The translations under genes and the position numbers were made by a program. Below the pieces are notes generated by a model. The model ran no database searches and was not told the DNA's origin. It saw only the letters and a list, made by a program, of their open reading frames with translations. A stretch of DNA of 64,000 bases from Leeia aquatica (GTDB taxonomy: Bacteria > Pseudomonadota > Gammaproteobacteria > Burkholderiales > Leeiaceae). Positions 1-9,379 of the stretch are shown piece after piece; the first letter of the stretch is position 1, and each line of letters begins with the position of its first letter. Where the stretch lies: NCBI RefSeq assembly GCF_012641365.1, contig NZ_JABAIM010000001.1, positions 1,612,001-1,676,000 on the forward strand, read 5' to 3'.

Positions 1-249
1 AGCTTGCTGATGTCACCGGTGCTTTGGCAACTGCACTCACCACTGCCCGTCATCACACTCGGCACCAGCAAGGCCATGCTGCTGATCGCCGGGCTCTTGG
101 TGGGGGTGGGCACCCGCATGGGCTCTGGCTGCACCAGTGGCCATGCCGTATGTGGCTTGTCACGCCTCTCTCCCCGCTCGCTGGCAGCCACCCTCACCTT
201 CATGGCTGCCGGTTTCCTGACAGCCTTTCTTCTGCGCCATCTGCTCTAG
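1..249 (+). CDS. YeeE/YedE-family membrane protein, N-terminal half of a split pair (partial)
   Basis: The reading frame is open from the first base of the window and ends at a TAG at 247-249, so the true start lies upstream; about 82 residues are visible. They form two hydrophobic helices around a Gly/Cys-rich loop reading [18 protein letters not shown], which is the conserved thiosulfate-channel signature of YeeE/YedE (sulfur transport) proteins. The next gene, 9 bp downstream, carries the second half of this fold, so the two probably make one inner-membrane transporter for a sulfur compound such as thiosulfate. Family assignment is from the motif; the substrate is inferred. Confidence 0.8.
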   Translation, partial: SLLMSPVLWQLHSPLPVITLGTSKAMLLIAGLLVGVGTRMGSGCTSGHAVCGLSRLSPRSLAATLTFMAAGFLTAFLLRHLL

Positions 250-258
250 GAACATCAC

Positions 259-675
259 ATGTTGCGACTGTTACTTGCAGCCCTGAGCGGCCTGATATTT
301 GGCCTGGGTCTGATTCTGGCCGGCCTGGCCAATCCGGCCAAGGTGCTGGCCTTCCTGGATCTGGCCGGGCTTTGGGACCCTTCACTGATCCTGGTGATGA
401 TCAGCGCCATCGGTGTCTCCGCCGTGGGCTATCTGTGGGTGCGCCGTCGCGGACGTACGCTGCTGGGCGACCCCGCCCAGCTCCCCACGGCACGGCAGAT
501 TGATCGCCCTTTGCTGCTCGGTGCCGTACTGTTCGGCATAGGCTGGGGGCTGACCGGTATTTGTCCTGGCCCGGCTGTGGTATTGCTCGGCAGCGGTGCA
601 AGCGACGCGCTGTGGTTTGTCGCCGCCATGCTGGCAGGCATGCTGCTGCATGATCTGTGGCGGCGTCGCGCATGA
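259..675 (+). CDS. YeeE/YedE-family membrane protein, C-terminal half (DUF6691-like)
   Basis: A 138-residue membrane protein with about four hydrophobic segments. It has the two short motifs of this half-family, GLILAGLANPAKVLAFLD near the N-terminus and GIGWGLTGICPGPAVV around residues 93-108, the latter with a conserved Cys. In many proteobacteria the sulfur-transport fold is encoded as two adjacent short genes like this one and its upstream partner. Its TGA overlaps the ATG of the following TauE/SafE gene, so all three are probably translated from one mRNA. A role in importing or exporting a reduced sulfur compound is inferred from the family and neighbours. Confidence 0.85.
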   Translation: MLRLLLAALSGLIFGLGLILAGLANPAKVLAFLDLAGLWDPSLILVMISAIGVSAVGYLWVRRRGRTLLGDPAQLPTARQIDRPLLLGAVLFGIGWGLTGICPGPAVVLLGSGASDALWFVAAMLAGMLLHDLWRRRA

Positions 676-1469
676 GTACTGCGCTGCTGCTGGGCCTGAT
701 GATCGGGGCCATCCTCGGCCTGACCGGGGCTGGCGGCGGCATCCTGGCGGTACCCGCCCTGATGGCCAGCATGGGCTGGAGCCTGCCACAGGCCGCCCCG
801 ATTGCTCTGATTGCGGTTGCCAGCGGTGCCAGTGTTGGCACCCTGGAGGGGTTGCGACAAGGTTTGGTGCGCTACCGCGCCGCCTTGCTGATGGCCGTGT
901 GCGGTGCACCGTTCACCCCCGTAGGACAGCACTGGGCCAGCCTGCTGCCTGCCCGACTGCTAACCGGGCTGTTTGCAGCCATCATGCTGCTGGTGGCCCT
1001 GCGCATGATGCTGCGCCGCCAGCAAGATCACGCTGACGACCTGTGGCTGCCCGGTGTGGGCTGCATTCGTCAGGGTACGGGTCGCTTTGTCTGGACTGGG
1101 CCTACCGCCCTCATGCTGGGCTCCGTAGGTGCGCTGACTGGCTTTCTGTCTGGCTTGCTGGGGGTGGGCGGCGGCTTCATCATGGTGCCCCTGCTGCAAC
1201 GCCTCACCGAGCTCTCGCTGCGCGGTGTCATTGCCACCTCCTTGATGGTGGTTGCCCTGATCAGCAGTAGCGGCGCGCTGGTGGCCTGGTGGCATGGCCG
1301 GGTTGAATGGACGCCGTTTGTGGCTGCATTTGCCGGAAGTGTCGTCATCGGCATGGTCGTTGGCCGCGTGTTGTCACGCTATCTGCCGATTCGCACCGTG
1401 CAGCTGTCCTTTGCCGGCGTACTGTTGCTGGTCGCCAGCCGCATGCTCTACCTCAGCCTGCACGGCTGA
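672..1469 (+). CDS. TauE/SafE family sulfite/sulfur-compound exporter
   Basis: A 265-residue polytopic inner-membrane protein with about eight hydrophobic helices. It carries the two internally repeated TauE/SafE loops, LTGAGGGILAVPAL near residue 16 and LLGVGGGFIMVPLL near residue 165, which are typical of the PF01925 fold. The ATG at 672 was preferred to a GTG at 657 because it overlaps the upstream stop codon. TauE/SafE proteins export sulfite, sulfoacetate or related anions. Together with the YeeE/YedE pair this suggests a small sulfur transport operon. The exact substrate cannot be read from the sequence. Confidence 0.85.
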   Translation: MSTALLLGLMIGAILGLTGAGGGILAVPALMASMGWSLPQAAPIALIAVASGASVGTLEGLRQGLVRYRAALLMAVCGAPFTPVGQHWASLLPARLLTGLFAAIMLLVALRMMLRRQQDHADDLWLPGVGCIRQGTGRFVWTGPTALMLGSVGALTGFLSGLLGVGGGFIMVPLLQRLTELSLRGVIATSLMVVALISSSGALVAWWHGRVEWTPFVAAFAGSVVIGMVVGRVLSRYLPIRTVQLSFAGVLLLVASRMLYLSLHG

Positions 1470-1509
1470 CCCTTCCCCCTGTCACAAAAAAGCCCTTTTC
1501 AAGCTGCAC

Positions 1510-1542
1510 AATTTGTTGCAATATCGTGCAACGCAACAAATT
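1510..1542. promoter_or_regulatory. Nested inverted repeat upstream of pntAA
   Basis: Perfect 10-bp arms (AATTTGTTGC at 1510-1519 and GCAACAAATT at 1533-1542) flank a 13-bp spacer that itself contains TTGCA...TGCAA. The element lies in the 378-bp gap between the TauE gene and pntAA. It has no T-tract, so an operator is more likely than a terminator. The binding protein is unknown. Confidence 0.5.
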
Positions 1543-1557
1543 CAAGCAAACGCTTGA
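1542..1557. promoter_or_regulatory. Second palindrome in the pntAA upstream region
   Basis: TCAAGC at 1542-1547 and GCTTGA at 1552-1557 are perfect inverted repeats separated by AAAC. The left arm shares its first base with the preceding element, so the two form a compact possible operator cluster about 290 bp before pntAA. The rest of the gap (1558-1847) shows no gene; it holds AT-rich stretches near 1660-1690 that could be promoter DNA. Confidence 0.4.
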
Positions 1558-1847
1558 GCAAATCACTGCCCGTCATCCCTTGGGCAGTTACGCAAGCAAC
1601 ATGGCAAGACCGCAGCGCGTGTCACCCATGCGCCGCCGCCCGCCATGCGGAATTTCCTTTCATTTTCATCAAGTTGTATTAAACCCACGTTCACCACAAC
1701 AGGTCGGTCGGACGGGTAACAGCAGCAGACGACTGTGTCATAGTGTGGTCTGTTCAAGGGGCAAGATGCAGTTGCGGTTCACTGCATCAGGCAGTGCCGG
1801 AGACAAAGGTAGCCGGCATCGGGTCAACACGCATGCAGAGGGGAATC

Positions 1848-2972
1848 ATGCGCATCGGCATCATCAAGGAGACCGCGCTGTCCGAACCGCGGGTCGCCGC
1901 CACACCGGAAACGGTAAAGAAACTGGTGGCCGCCGGACAGCAACTGATCATCGAACGGGGCGCAGGCCGCGCTTCCAGCATTCTGGACGACGACTATGCC
2001 CAGGCGGGTGCCGAGCTGCTGGACGACAGCAGCAGCGTGCTGCGTCAGGCGCAGATCCTGCTCAAGGTGCAAGCACCGAGCGCGGATGAGCTAGCTCAGC
2101 TCAATCCGGGCTGCGCCGTTCTCAGCATCGTGCATCCGCACAAGAACCCCTTGTTGCCGGACTACGCCCGGGCTGGGCTCTCGGTGCTGGCCATGGAGCT
2201 GATGCCACGCATTACCCGCGCACAAAGCATGGACGTGCTGTCCAGCCAGGCCAATATTGCCGGTTATCGCGCAGTGCTGCTGGCCAGCCAGTATTACGGT
2301 CGCTTCATCCCGATGTTGATGACCGCTGCCGGTACGGTCAAGGCCGCCCGTGTGCTGGTACTTGGTGCCGGGGTGGCTGGCCTGCAGGCCATCGCCACCG
2401 CCAAGCGGCTGGGCGCTGTGGTGGAAGCGTTTGACGTGCGCCGCGCCGCCAAGGAGCAGGTGGAATCCCTTGGCGCACGCTTTGTGGAAGTACCGGTGGA
2501 AGAATCCGGCGATGCCGCCGGTGGCTATGCCCGCGAGATGTCCGACGAATACAAGGCGCGGCAGGCCGAACTGATCCACGAGCGCGCCTGCCAGGCAGAT
2601 ATGGTAATCAGCACGGCATTGATTCCGGGGCGCCCGGCGCCGGTGCTGATCAAAGCCGCGACCGTCGCCGCCATGAAGTCCGGCGCGGTGCTGGTCGATC
2701 TGGCGGCTGAGAGCGGCGGCAATATCGAGGGCACAGTCGACGGCGAGGTGGTGACCACCGAGCGCGGCGTCACCCTGATCGGCACCCGCAACATTGCCGG
2801 TCTGGTGGCGGCGGACGCTTCGGCGCTGTACGCCCGCAACCTGCTCAATTTCCTGCTGCCGATGCTGGACAAGGAGCACGGTCTGCAACTCAACCCTGAT
2901 GATGAACTGGTCAAGGCCACTCTGGTGGTCGCCGACGGGCAGGTGCGGTTTGGCCAGCCTGCTGCCCAATAA
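1848..2972 (+). CDS. pntAA: NAD(P) transhydrogenase subunit alpha part 1 (domain I, NAD(H)-binding)
   Basis: A 374-residue soluble NAD(H)-binding subunit of the proton-pumping transhydrogenase, which uses the proton gradient to move hydride from NADH to NADP+. The N-terminus [20 protein letters not shown] is typical of the AlaDH/PNT family, and the Rossmann motif [20 protein letters not shown] lies near residue 170. The ATG at 1848 is chosen because GAGGGG precedes it at proper spacing and the protein then begins exactly where the family does. It is followed after 10 bp by the short membrane subunit and then by pntB, the usual three-gene arrangement in many bacteria in place of the fused E. 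coli PntA. Confidence 0.95.
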   Translation: MRIGIIKETALSEPRVAATPETVKKLVAAGQQLIIERGAGRASSILDDDYAQAGAELLDDSSSVLRQAQILLKVQAPSADELAQLNPGCAVLSIVHPHKNPLLPDYARAGLSVLAMELMPRITRAQSMDVLSSQANIAGYRAVLLASQYYGRFIPMLMTAAGTVKAARVLVLGAGVAGLQAIATAKRLGAVVEAFDVRRAAKEQVESLGARFVEVPVEESGDAAGGYAREMSDEYKARQAELIHERACQADMVISTALIPGRPAPVLIKAATVAAMKSGAVLVDLAAESGGNIEGTVDGEVVTTERGVTLIGTRNIAGLVAADASALYARNLLNFLLPMLDKEHGLQLNPDDELVKATLVVADGQVRFGQPAAQ

Positions 2973-2982
2973 AGGAGCTGAC

Positions 2983-3294
2983 ATGGATCCGCTGATTGTC
3001 AATCTGACCATCTTCGTGCTGGCTGTGTTTGTCGGCTACCACGTGGTCTGGAATGTGACCCCCGCCCTGCATACGCCGCTGATGGCGGTGACCAATGCCA
3101 TTTCCGGCATCATCGTGGTCGGGGCCTTGCTGCAGGTGGTGGACATCAATGGTGAGCAACTCACCGTGACCTCGGTGCTGGGGGCGCTGGCAGTGCTGCT
3201 GGCCTCCATCAATATCTTCGGGGGCTTCATGGTCACCCAGCGCATGCTGGACATGTTCAAGAAGAAAGACCGCAAAAAGCAGGGGGGGGCATGA
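2983..3294 (+). CDS. pntAB: NAD(P) transhydrogenase subunit alpha part 2 (membrane)
   Basis: A 103-residue membrane subunit with three or four hydrophobic helices and a basic C-terminus ([10 protein letters not shown]). It corresponds to the C-terminal membrane part of E. coli PntA and contributes to the proton channel with PntB. An AAAGGAG ribosome-binding site at 2971-2977 sits six bases before the ATG. The stop codon overlaps the start of pntB, which implies translational coupling and equal production of the subunits. Confidence 0.95.
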   Translation: MDPLIVNLTIFVLAVFVGYHVVWNVTPALHTPLMAVTNAISGIIVVGALLQVVDINGEQLTVTSVLGALAVLLASINIFGGFMVTQRMLDMFKKKDRKKQGGA

Positions 3295-4661
3295 TGCAGA
3301 ACCTGATTGCACTGGCCTATCTGGCCGCGTCCATCCTGTTCATTCTGGCCCTGAAGGGTCTGGCTTCACCGGACTCGGCCCGGCGTGGCAATGTCTATGG
3401 CGTGCTGGGCATGCTGATTGCGGTGGTTGCCACCCTGCTGCTGATGCACAAGCCGGTGTGGGCCTTGCTGGCGGGTGCCATGCTGGTGGGCGCGACCGTT
3501 GGCGGCACGCTGGCCAAGCGGGTGCAGATGACGCAAATGCCCGAGCTGGTGGCTGCCATGCACTCACTGGTGGGTCTGGCCGCCGTGCTGATTGCGGTGG
3601 CTGCCATTTACCATACCGGCGAGCACCATACCCCGGCACAGCGGGTGGAGCTGTTCATCGGCGCCTTCATCGGGGCGATTACCTTTACCGCTTCGGTGGT
3701 GGCCTATGGCAAGCTGTCCGGCCGCTTCGGTGCCAAACCGCTGGCATTTGGTGGCCAGCATCTGCTCAACCTGTTGTTGGCGCTGGGCATGGTGGGCTTT
3801 GGCGTGGTGTATTTTACCAGCGAAAGCCAGGCCGCCTTCCTGATGATGCTGGCGATTGCGCTGGTGCTGGGCGTGCTGCTGATCGTGCCGATCGGCGGTG
3901 CCGACATGCCGGTGGTGGTGTCAATGCTGAACAGCTACTCCGGCTGGGCTGCAGCCGGTATCGGCTTCACGCTGGGTAACCCGGTGCTGATCATTGCCGG
4001 TGCCTGCGTCGGCTCCAGCGGGGCGATCCTGTCCTACATCATGTGCAGGGCGATGAACCGCTCCATCCTCTCGGTGCTGCTTGGCGGCTTTGGCGCCGAA
4101 GCTGCGGCAGGACCTGCAGGTAACAGCGGGCCGAAGAACTACAAGTCCGGCAGCGCCGACGACGCCCTGTTCCTGATGAAGAATGCCGACAGCGTGGTGA
4201 TCGTGCCGGGCTATGGTCTGGCAGTGGCACGCGCCCAGCACGCACTGCAGGAGCTGGCGGAGAAGCTGATGCATGATGGGGTCAATGTCCGCTACGCCAT
4301 CCACCCGGTAGCGGGCCGCATGCCCGGCCACATGAACGTGCTGCTGGCCGAAGCCGAAGTACCCTACGAGCAGGTGCTGGAAATGGAGGAGATCAACAAC
4401 GACTTCTCCAGTACCGATGTGGTGCTGGTGATCGGCGCCAACGACGTGGTCAACCCGGCGGCCAAGACCGATCCGGCCAGTCCGATCTACGGCATGCCGA
4501 TTCTGGAAGCGCACAAAGCCCGTACCATTCTGGTGGTGAAGCGTTCCATGGCAGCAGGCTACGCCGGGCTCGACAATGACCTGTTCTACCTCGACAAGAG
4601 CATGATGGTGTTTGGCGACGCCAAGAAGGTGGTCGAAGACATGGTCAAGGCCTACGGCTGA
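3291..4661 (+). CDS. pntB: NAD(P) transhydrogenase subunit beta
   Basis: A 456-residue subunit with an N-terminal half of eight or nine membrane helices and a soluble C-terminal NADP(H)-binding domain III. The NADP site motif [17 protein letters not shown] lies near residue 303 and [14 protein letters not shown] near residue 378. It completes the Pnt complex with the two preceding genes and supplies NADPH using the proton motive force. Two in-frame ATGs, at 3291 and 3294, are possible; the first overlaps the upstream stop. Length and motif order are normal for PntB. Confidence 0.96.
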   Translation: MMQNLIALAYLAASILFILALKGLASPDSARRGNVYGVLGMLIAVVATLLLMHKPVWALLAGAMLVGATVGGTLAKRVQMTQMPELVAAMHSLVGLAAVLIAVAAIYHTGEHHTPAQRVELFIGAFIGAITFTASVVAYGKLSGRFGAKPLAFGGQHLLNLLLALGMVGFGVVYFTSESQAAFLMMLAIALVLGVLLIVPIGGADMPVVVSMLNSYSGWAAAGIGFTLGNPVLIIAGACVGSSGAILSYIMCRAMNRSILSVLLGGFGAEAAAGPAGNSGPKNYKSGSADDALFLMKNADSVVIVPGYGLAVARAQHALQELAEKLMHDGVNVRYAIHPVAGRMPGHMNVLLAEAEVPYEQVLEMEEINNDFSSTDVVLVIGANDVVNPAAKTDPASPIYGMPILEAHKARTILVVKRSMAAGYAGLDNDLFYLDKSMMVFGDAKKVVEDMVKAYG

Positions 4662-4734
4662 TACTCGCCTGGCCACCCTCGCCAGCGTGTCAGGCTCACG
4701 GTAGACTGGCTGTACCCCGTCTCCGGAGCCTGCC

Positions 4735-5730
4735 GTGAATCGTCCGCAATACCTGGCCAGCCTGCTGCTGGCCGCCGCGCTGCTGATCCTGATTCCCAAA
4801 ACCCACTTGCTGCCCGCCATGCTGGCCGGATTGCTGGTACACGAGCTGGTGGCCGTGCTGGCCCCGCGTGTGCTGCGCGGCGCGCAGCAGGCGGAGCGGG
4901 CACGCTTGCTGGTGGTGGCCGGCATTGCGGCAACCGTATTACTGATTCTAGTCTTGCTGGTCATCGGCGGCCTGTTCCTGCTGCGCAGTGGCAACCCCAC
5001 GGCGCTGCTGCAGAAAATGGCCGATATCCTGGCCGATACCCGCAGCATGCTGCCAGAAGCGTTTCGCAGCTACCTGCCGGTGGGCACCGACAGTCTGAAG
5101 CAGGCTGCGATAGACTGGCTGCGCGAGCACGCCAGCGAGCTGCAGAGCGTCGGCAAGGAAACCGGGCTGATGGTCGCCCACCTGCTGATCGGCATGGTGG
5201 TCGGGGCCCTGGTCTCGTTGCGGCAGGTGCGCAGCCACCGCCATGTCGGGCCACTGGCGCAGGCGCTGCAGGAGCGGGCGTTCCGCTTTGCCAATGCCTT
5301 CCGCGACGTGGTCTTTGCCCAAGTGACGATTGCGGCCATCAATGCCGTGTTCACCGCCCTCTATCTGGCGGCGGTGCTACCCCTGTTTGGCATTCACCTG
5401 CCGCTGACTAAAACCATGATCCTGCTCACTTTCCTGTTTGGTTTGATCCCGGTACTGGGTAATCTGGCCTCCAATACGGTGATCTTTGTGGTCAGCCTCA
5501 GCCATTCCCCACAGGTGGCTGTCGCCTCCTTGCTGTACCTGGTGGTGATCCACAAGCTGGAGTATTTTCTCAACGCCCGCATTGTCGGTGCCCGCATCCA
5601 GGCAGCTGCCTGGGAACTACTGCTGGCCATGCTGTTGATGGACGCCCTGTTTGGCATCCCTGGTGTGATCCTCGCCCCGATCTACTACGCATACCTGAAA
5701 CGGGAGCTGTCCGCCGCCGGGCAAATCTGA
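4735..5730 (+). CDS. AI-2E family transporter (putative permease)
   Basis: A 331-residue integral membrane protein of the AI-2E/PerM (UPF0118) family. It has clusters of hydrophobic helices at residues 7-40 and 60-85, an amphipathic central region, and a C-terminal block with the family signature LFGLIPVLGNLASNT near residue 238. The GTG start at 4735 has CCGGAG just upstream. Members include autoinducer-2 exporters and Na+/H+ antiporters, so the substrate is not predictable. It stands alone, 73 bp after pntB, with no clear terminator between them. Confidence 0.82.
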   Translation: MNRPQYLASLLLAAALLILIPKTHLLPAMLAGLLVHELVAVLAPRVLRGAQQAERARLLVVAGIAATVLLILVLLVIGGLFLLRSGNPTALLQKMADILADTRSMLPEAFRSYLPVGTDSLKQAAIDWLREHASELQSVGKETGLMVAHLLIGMVVGALVSLRQVRSHRHVGPLAQALQERAFRFANAFRDVVFAQVTIAAINAVFTALYLAAVLPLFGIHLPLTKTMILLTFLFGLIPVLGNLASNTVIFVVSLSHSPQVAVASLLYLVVIHKLEYFLNARIVGARIQAAAWELLLAMLLMDALFGIPGVILAPIYYAYLKRELSAAGQI

Positions 5731-5791
5731 CGCTGGCGAGCCAGGGTTTTCCACTGGCATAATGGATACCATCCTGTCAGGAGCAATCCGA

Positions 5792-6412
5792 ATGAGCATG
5801 CAGCAGTGGTGGCTCTATCTGGTTACGGTGTTCGCCATTTCGGCTACACCGGGGCCAAACATGCTGTTGGTGATGCACAGCGGCATGCGCCATGGCCTGC
5901 GCGGTGCGCTGGACACCATGGCAGGCTGCATGACCGCCCTGATGGTACTGATGGGCCTGTCAGCCACCGGGCTGGGCCTGCTGCTGTCCACCTCGGCCCA
6001 TCTGTTTACTGCGTTGCGCTGGCTGGGTGCCGCCTATCTGATCTGGCTGGGCATCCAGTGCTGGCGCCACGCCACCCCCAGGGACAGTGCGCAGCCCAGT
6101 ACGCCACAACGCCCGGCACAGCGGTTCCGGCAAGGTTTTCTGGTGGCCATCAGCAACCCCAAGGCCATCCTGTTCTTCGGGGCACTGTTTCCGCAGTTCA
6201 TTCAGCATGATGCGCCGCAAACACCGCAGCTGCTGGTGATGTGCCTGACCTTCCTGATCGTGGAATTTGGCTGGCAGCTCGCCTATGCTTCGGGTGGAGT
6301 ACGCATTGCGCCGTGGCTGGAAACCCCACGTATCCAGCGTCGTTTCAATCAAACCACCGGTGGGGTGTTCATCGGTTTCGGTGCCTTGATGGCACTGGTA
6401 CAACAAAAATAG
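5792..6412 (+). CDS. LysE/RhtB family amino-acid exporter
   Basis: A 206-residue inner-membrane protein with about six helices. The N-terminal signature ATPGPNMLLVMHSGMRHG and the internal FLVAISNPKAILFFGALFPQFI are characteristic of LysE/RhtB exporters of amino acids or homoserine lactones. The ATG at 5792 is preferred over an in-frame upstream ATG because CAGGAG precedes it. It is followed by a second LysE paralogue 12 bp downstream, so the two are probably co-transcribed. Confidence 0.9.
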   Translation: MSMQQWWLYLVTVFAISATPGPNMLLVMHSGMRHGLRGALDTMAGCMTALMVLMGLSATGLGLLLSTSAHLFTALRWLGAAYLIWLGIQCWRHATPRDSAQPSTPQRPAQRFRQGFLVAISNPKAILFFGALFPQFIQHDAPQTPQLLVMCLTFLIVEFGWQLAYASGGVRIAPWLETPRIQRRFNQTTGGVFIGFGALMALVQQK

Positions 6413-6424
6413 GAAACCACCATC

Positions 6425-7045
6425 GTGCCCCTGCATACCTGGTTACTGTATATCGTCACCGTCAGCGTCGTCATCATGACGCCGGGCCCTGGCATGCTGC
6501 TGGTCATGAACCATGCCTTGCGTTATGGTACCCGCCCTGCGCTGGCGACCATCTCCGGCAATGCCTGCGGCGTACTGTGCCTGATGCTGGTCACCGCTGC
6601 CGGGCTGGGCGCCTTGCTGGCCGCTTCCGCTACCGCGTTTGTGGTGCTCAAGCTGGCGGGCGCCGCTTATCTGGTTTACCTGGGCATCCGGGTCTGGCGG
6701 GCACCCGCCACGCCGTTTCAGGTGGAGGCCGGCGTGACGATGAGACCGTTGACCACCCTGTTTCGTGATGGCTTGCTGATGGCGCTGAGCAACCCGAAGA
6801 TCCTGCTGTTCTTCGCGGCTTTGTTCCCGCAGTTCATTGACCCGCATGCCTCCCAAGCCTTGCAACTGGGCATTCTGGCCAGCACCCATCTCAGCATTGA
6901 GCTGATCTGCTCCTCGCTGTATCTGCTGGGCAGTCGCAAGCTGGCCCCACTGCTGGCCGAAGCCCGGCGAGTGCGACTGTTCAACCGGACGACCGGGGGC
7001 ATGTTTGTCGGCTTTGGTTGCCTGCTGGGGCTGTCACAACGATGA
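6425..7045 (+). CDS. LysE/RhtB family exporter, second copy
   Basis: A 206-residue paralogue of the preceding gene with the same signatures, MTPGPGMLLVMNHALRYG and LMALSNPKILLFFAALFPQFID. Equal length and tandem position suggest an old duplication followed by divergence. It starts at a GTG, with AGGAAA upstream as a weak ribosome-binding site. The TGA overlaps the ATG of the carbonic-anhydrase gene. Substrate unknown. Confidence 0.9.
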   Translation: MPLHTWLLYIVTVSVVIMTPGPGMLLVMNHALRYGTRPALATISGNACGVLCLMLVTAAGLGALLAASATAFVVLKLAGAAYLVYLGIRVWRAPATPFQVEAGVTMRPLTTLFRDGLLMALSNPKILLFFAALFPQFIDPHASQALQLGILASTHLSIELICSSLYLLGSRKLAPLLAEARRVRLFNRTTGGMFVGFGCLLGLSQR

Positions 7046-8304
7046 CACGCTTCGTCGCCCTGCTCGCCCTGTTGTGTTGCCTGCCCGCCAGCGCCGCCTG
7101 GCGCACGGTGTACAGCAATAACTCGGTTGCGGTGTCCATGGACGAGAGTACTTGGCAGGTCAAGGGCATGCAGGCCACCCTGTGGACACGGGACCGCTAT
7201 GTGCAGGCCGCACAAGCCGATCCCGGCGACTTCTACTTCAAAAGCATGAACCAGCAGGCGCAATATGCCTGTGACCGCCACACCATCACCCCGCTGCTGA
7301 CGGTGTACTACGATTTGGCCGATCAGGAAATCAAGCGCCTGAACGGGGATGGCAAAGCGATCCCGGTGGTGCCCGGCTCGCTGGAGGAGCGCAAGTTCAA
7401 TCTGGCCTGCAAGGTGACCCCGGTCGGGCTGGTCAAGGAGAACACGCCGCCGCCACCCGGCAAACCGGCAGCGGCCCCGGCAGGCAAACCGGCTACCGGC
7501 AAGCCCGCGGACAAGGGCAAACCCGGCGACAAGGCCAACGGCAAAAAGCCGGAAGCCAAGCCCGGCAGCAAACCCGAGGCCAAGCCGGAAACCGCCCTGA
7601 CCGCCGCCAGTGGCCCGGTCGCCATTGAGCCGCCACAGGGCGAAAGCACGCTGTCTGAAGCTGCGCAAATTCGCAATTTGCTGCAAAACCTGCGCGAGGA
7701 CAACGATCGCTATCGCAAAGCACGCAATGAAGCTTACTTCAAACCGATCCGTGATGGGCAGTTCCCGCGTGCCACTGTGGTGACCTGTGCGGACTCCCGG
7801 GTACAAACCCCGGTGTTCGACCAGAACCCGGAAGGGGACCTGTTCATGGTGCGCAACATCGGCAACCAGCTGGTGAACAGTGAGGGCTCGGTCGAGTATG
7901 GGGTGCGTCACCTGAAGACCCCGGTGCTGATTTTTGTCGGCCACGTCGCATGCGGCGCGGTGAAGGCCGCAATGGGCGATTACAGCGAAGAATCCCGCCC
8001 GATCCGCAAGGAGCTGGACAACCTGCGGCTGGACAAGAAGCTGAACCTGACCGATAACGTGATTCGCAACGTTCACCTGCAGGTCCGGGCCGGCATGATC
8101 AAGTTCGAGCCGGAGGTGAAGGCCGGCAAGCTGGCGGTCATCGGTGCCGTGTATGACTTCCGTAATGACCTCAAGCAGGGCTATGGCAAGCTGGTGTTTG
8201 TCGATTACAACGGCGAAACCAGTGCCGCCAAGATCGCCAAACTGATCGGCAGTAGCGACAGCAAGCCCGCAGCCCCCGCCAAACCCGTCAAGAAGAAGCC
8301 CTGA
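7042..8304 (+). CDS. Secreted beta-carbonic anhydrase fused to an adhesin-E-like N-terminal domain
   Basis: A 420-residue protein built from three parts. Residues 1-19 are a signal peptide ending LPASAAW. Residues 20-125 resemble the surface-adhesin protein E fold (WRTVYSNNSVAVSMD...) with two Cys. Residues 136-185 are a low-complexity Pro/Gly/Lys/Ala linker of GKP-type repeats. Residues 205-400 are a beta-class carbonic anhydrase with the zinc/catalytic set C249-A-D251-S-R253 and H301-x2-C304. The enzyme would interconvert CO2 and bicarbonate in the periplasm or at the cell surface. The linker could be a wall-spanning tether. The adhesin-E similarity is by eye and is the least certain part. 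Confidence 0.8.
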   Translation: MTRFVALLALLCCLPASAAWRTVYSNNSVAVSMDESTWQVKGMQATLWTRDRYVQAAQADPGDFYFKSMNQQAQYACDRHTITPLLTVYYDLADQEIKRLNGDGKAIPVVPGSLEERKFNLACKVTPVGLVKENTPPPPGKPAAAPAGKPATGKPADKGKPGDKANGKKPEAKPGSKPEAKPETALTAASGPVAIEPPQGESTLSEAAQIRNLLQNLREDNDRYRKARNEAYFKPIRDGQFPRATVVTCADSRVQTPVFDQNPEGDLFMVRNIGNQLVNSEGSVEYGVRHLKTPVLIFVGHVACGAVKAAMGDYSEESRPIRKELDNLRLDKKLNLTDNVIRNVHLQVRAGMIKFEPEVKAGKLAVIGAVYDFRNDLKQGYGKLVFVDYNGETSAAKIAKLIGSSDSKPAAPAKPVKKKP

Positions 8305-8422
8305 GCAGTCTGTCCCGGCTGTCGCCCTGATCCGTCGGGGCGGATCACGCCCTGCAATTTCGTTCAATCCATCCGCATCCGGCTACGGCACACTGAGCAC
8401 CTTTCACGGATGGAGCAGCACC

Positions 8423-9322
8423 ATGGCTTACCCACACCCCGGCTGGCGGGGTCACCTGCAAGTTGCGCTGGCCATGGCAATGGTCGGCAGTTTTGTGGTG
8501 GTCGGCAAGCTGCTGGATGCCGCACTGCCGATCGGCGTACTGTCCTGGCTGCGTTTCAGTGTCGCCTTGCTGGTACTCTGGCCCTGGGTGTACTGGAAAA
8601 AACTGCCGCAACCGCAAGGTCGAGAATGGGGGCAACTGGCGCTCGCTGCTTTCTGCGGGGTGTTCGGCTTTTCGCTGTGCACCTTGTATGGGGTGCGCGA
8701 TCTGCCCGGCATTGAGGCGGGCATTCTGCTTGGCACCCTGCCCGCTTGCGTGGCCCTGGTCGCGTGGGGCTTGCTCAAGCAACGTCCCGATCGCCGTGCC
8801 ACCATCGCCATTGTGCTGGCCTGCCTCGCCACCGTGCTGCTGCAAACTCCGGCACAGAGCGTGGTCGGCGGGCACGCCCTGCGCGGCAGCGTACTGATCA
8901 TTCTGGCCTTGCTGGGCGAGGGGGTGTTCGCCGCCATGGGCCAGACACTGGGCCAACGCCTGTCGCCCCTGGTGGTCACCACCTGGGTCAGCACCTTTGC
9001 CTGGCTGATGTTCCTGCCGCTGGCGGTCTGGGAAGCCCCTCGGGTCGTCTGGTCACAGCTGGGCTTGCCACACCTGGCCACCATGCTCTATCTGGGGCTG
9101 GGCATCACCGTGCTGTGCTTTGTCTTGTTCTTCCATGGCGTACGCCAGATCAGCAGTGCCGCAACTGGCGTACTGACCACGGTACTGCCCCTGTCGGCCA
9201 CCTTGCTTAGCGCCCTCATCTTGCACGAGCCATTGCAGCTGCAGCATGCGGCCGCCCTGGGTCTGGTGGTCGCCGCGGTACTGGTGGTGGTACGCCCTGC
9301 GGTCACGGTTCAGCCTGCTTGA
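8423..9322 (+). CDS. EamA/DMT family transporter
   Basis: A 299-residue protein with ten predicted hydrophobic helices in two EamA repeats, the usual drug/metabolite-transporter topology (GSFVVVGKLLDAALPIGVLSWLRF in repeat 1, GLGITVLCFVLFFHGVRQISS in repeat 2). GGAGCAGC precedes the ATG. It is monocistronic and ends at a bidirectional terminator shared with the convergent pit gene. Substrate unknown. Confidence 0.88.
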   Translation: MAYPHPGWRGHLQVALAMAMVGSFVVVGKLLDAALPIGVLSWLRFSVALLVLWPWVYWKKLPQPQGREWGQLALAAFCGVFGFSLCTLYGVRDLPGIEAGILLGTLPACVALVAWGLLKQRPDRRATIAIVLACLATVLLQTPAQSVVGGHALRGSVLIILALLGEGVFAAMGQTLGQRLSPLVVTTWVSTFAWLMFLPLAVWEAPRVVWSQLGLPHLATMLYLGLGITVLCFVLFFHGVRQISSAATGVLTTVLPLSATLLSALILHEPLQLQHAAALGLVVAAVLVVVRPAVTVQPA

Positions 9323-9333
9323 ACGCCCATAAA

Positions 9334-9359
9334 AAAACGGCAGCCGCAGCTGCCGTTTT
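9334..9359. terminator. Bidirectional intrinsic terminator
   Basis: Stem ACGGCAGC/GCTGCCGT with a CGCA loop, extended by flanking A and T tracts on both sides, so it works in either direction. It separates the EamA gene from the convergent pit gene. Confidence 0.9.
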
Positions 9360-9379
9360 ATCCGCCCGATGTCTGCGGC

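Noticed and set aside
259-675. The two YeeE/YedE genes as a broken single gene
   Set aside because: Two adjacent short genes of this family are a normal arrangement, each with its own conserved motif and start.
1664-1680. FNR-like half site (ATCAA) upstream of pntAA
   Set aside because: Only one half site; the other half does not match TTGAT.
6718-8367. 549-codon minus-strand open frame opposite the LysE and carbonic anhydrase genes
   Set aside because: It overlaps genes with clear family motifs; its composition is the complement of the Pro/Lys-rich linker.
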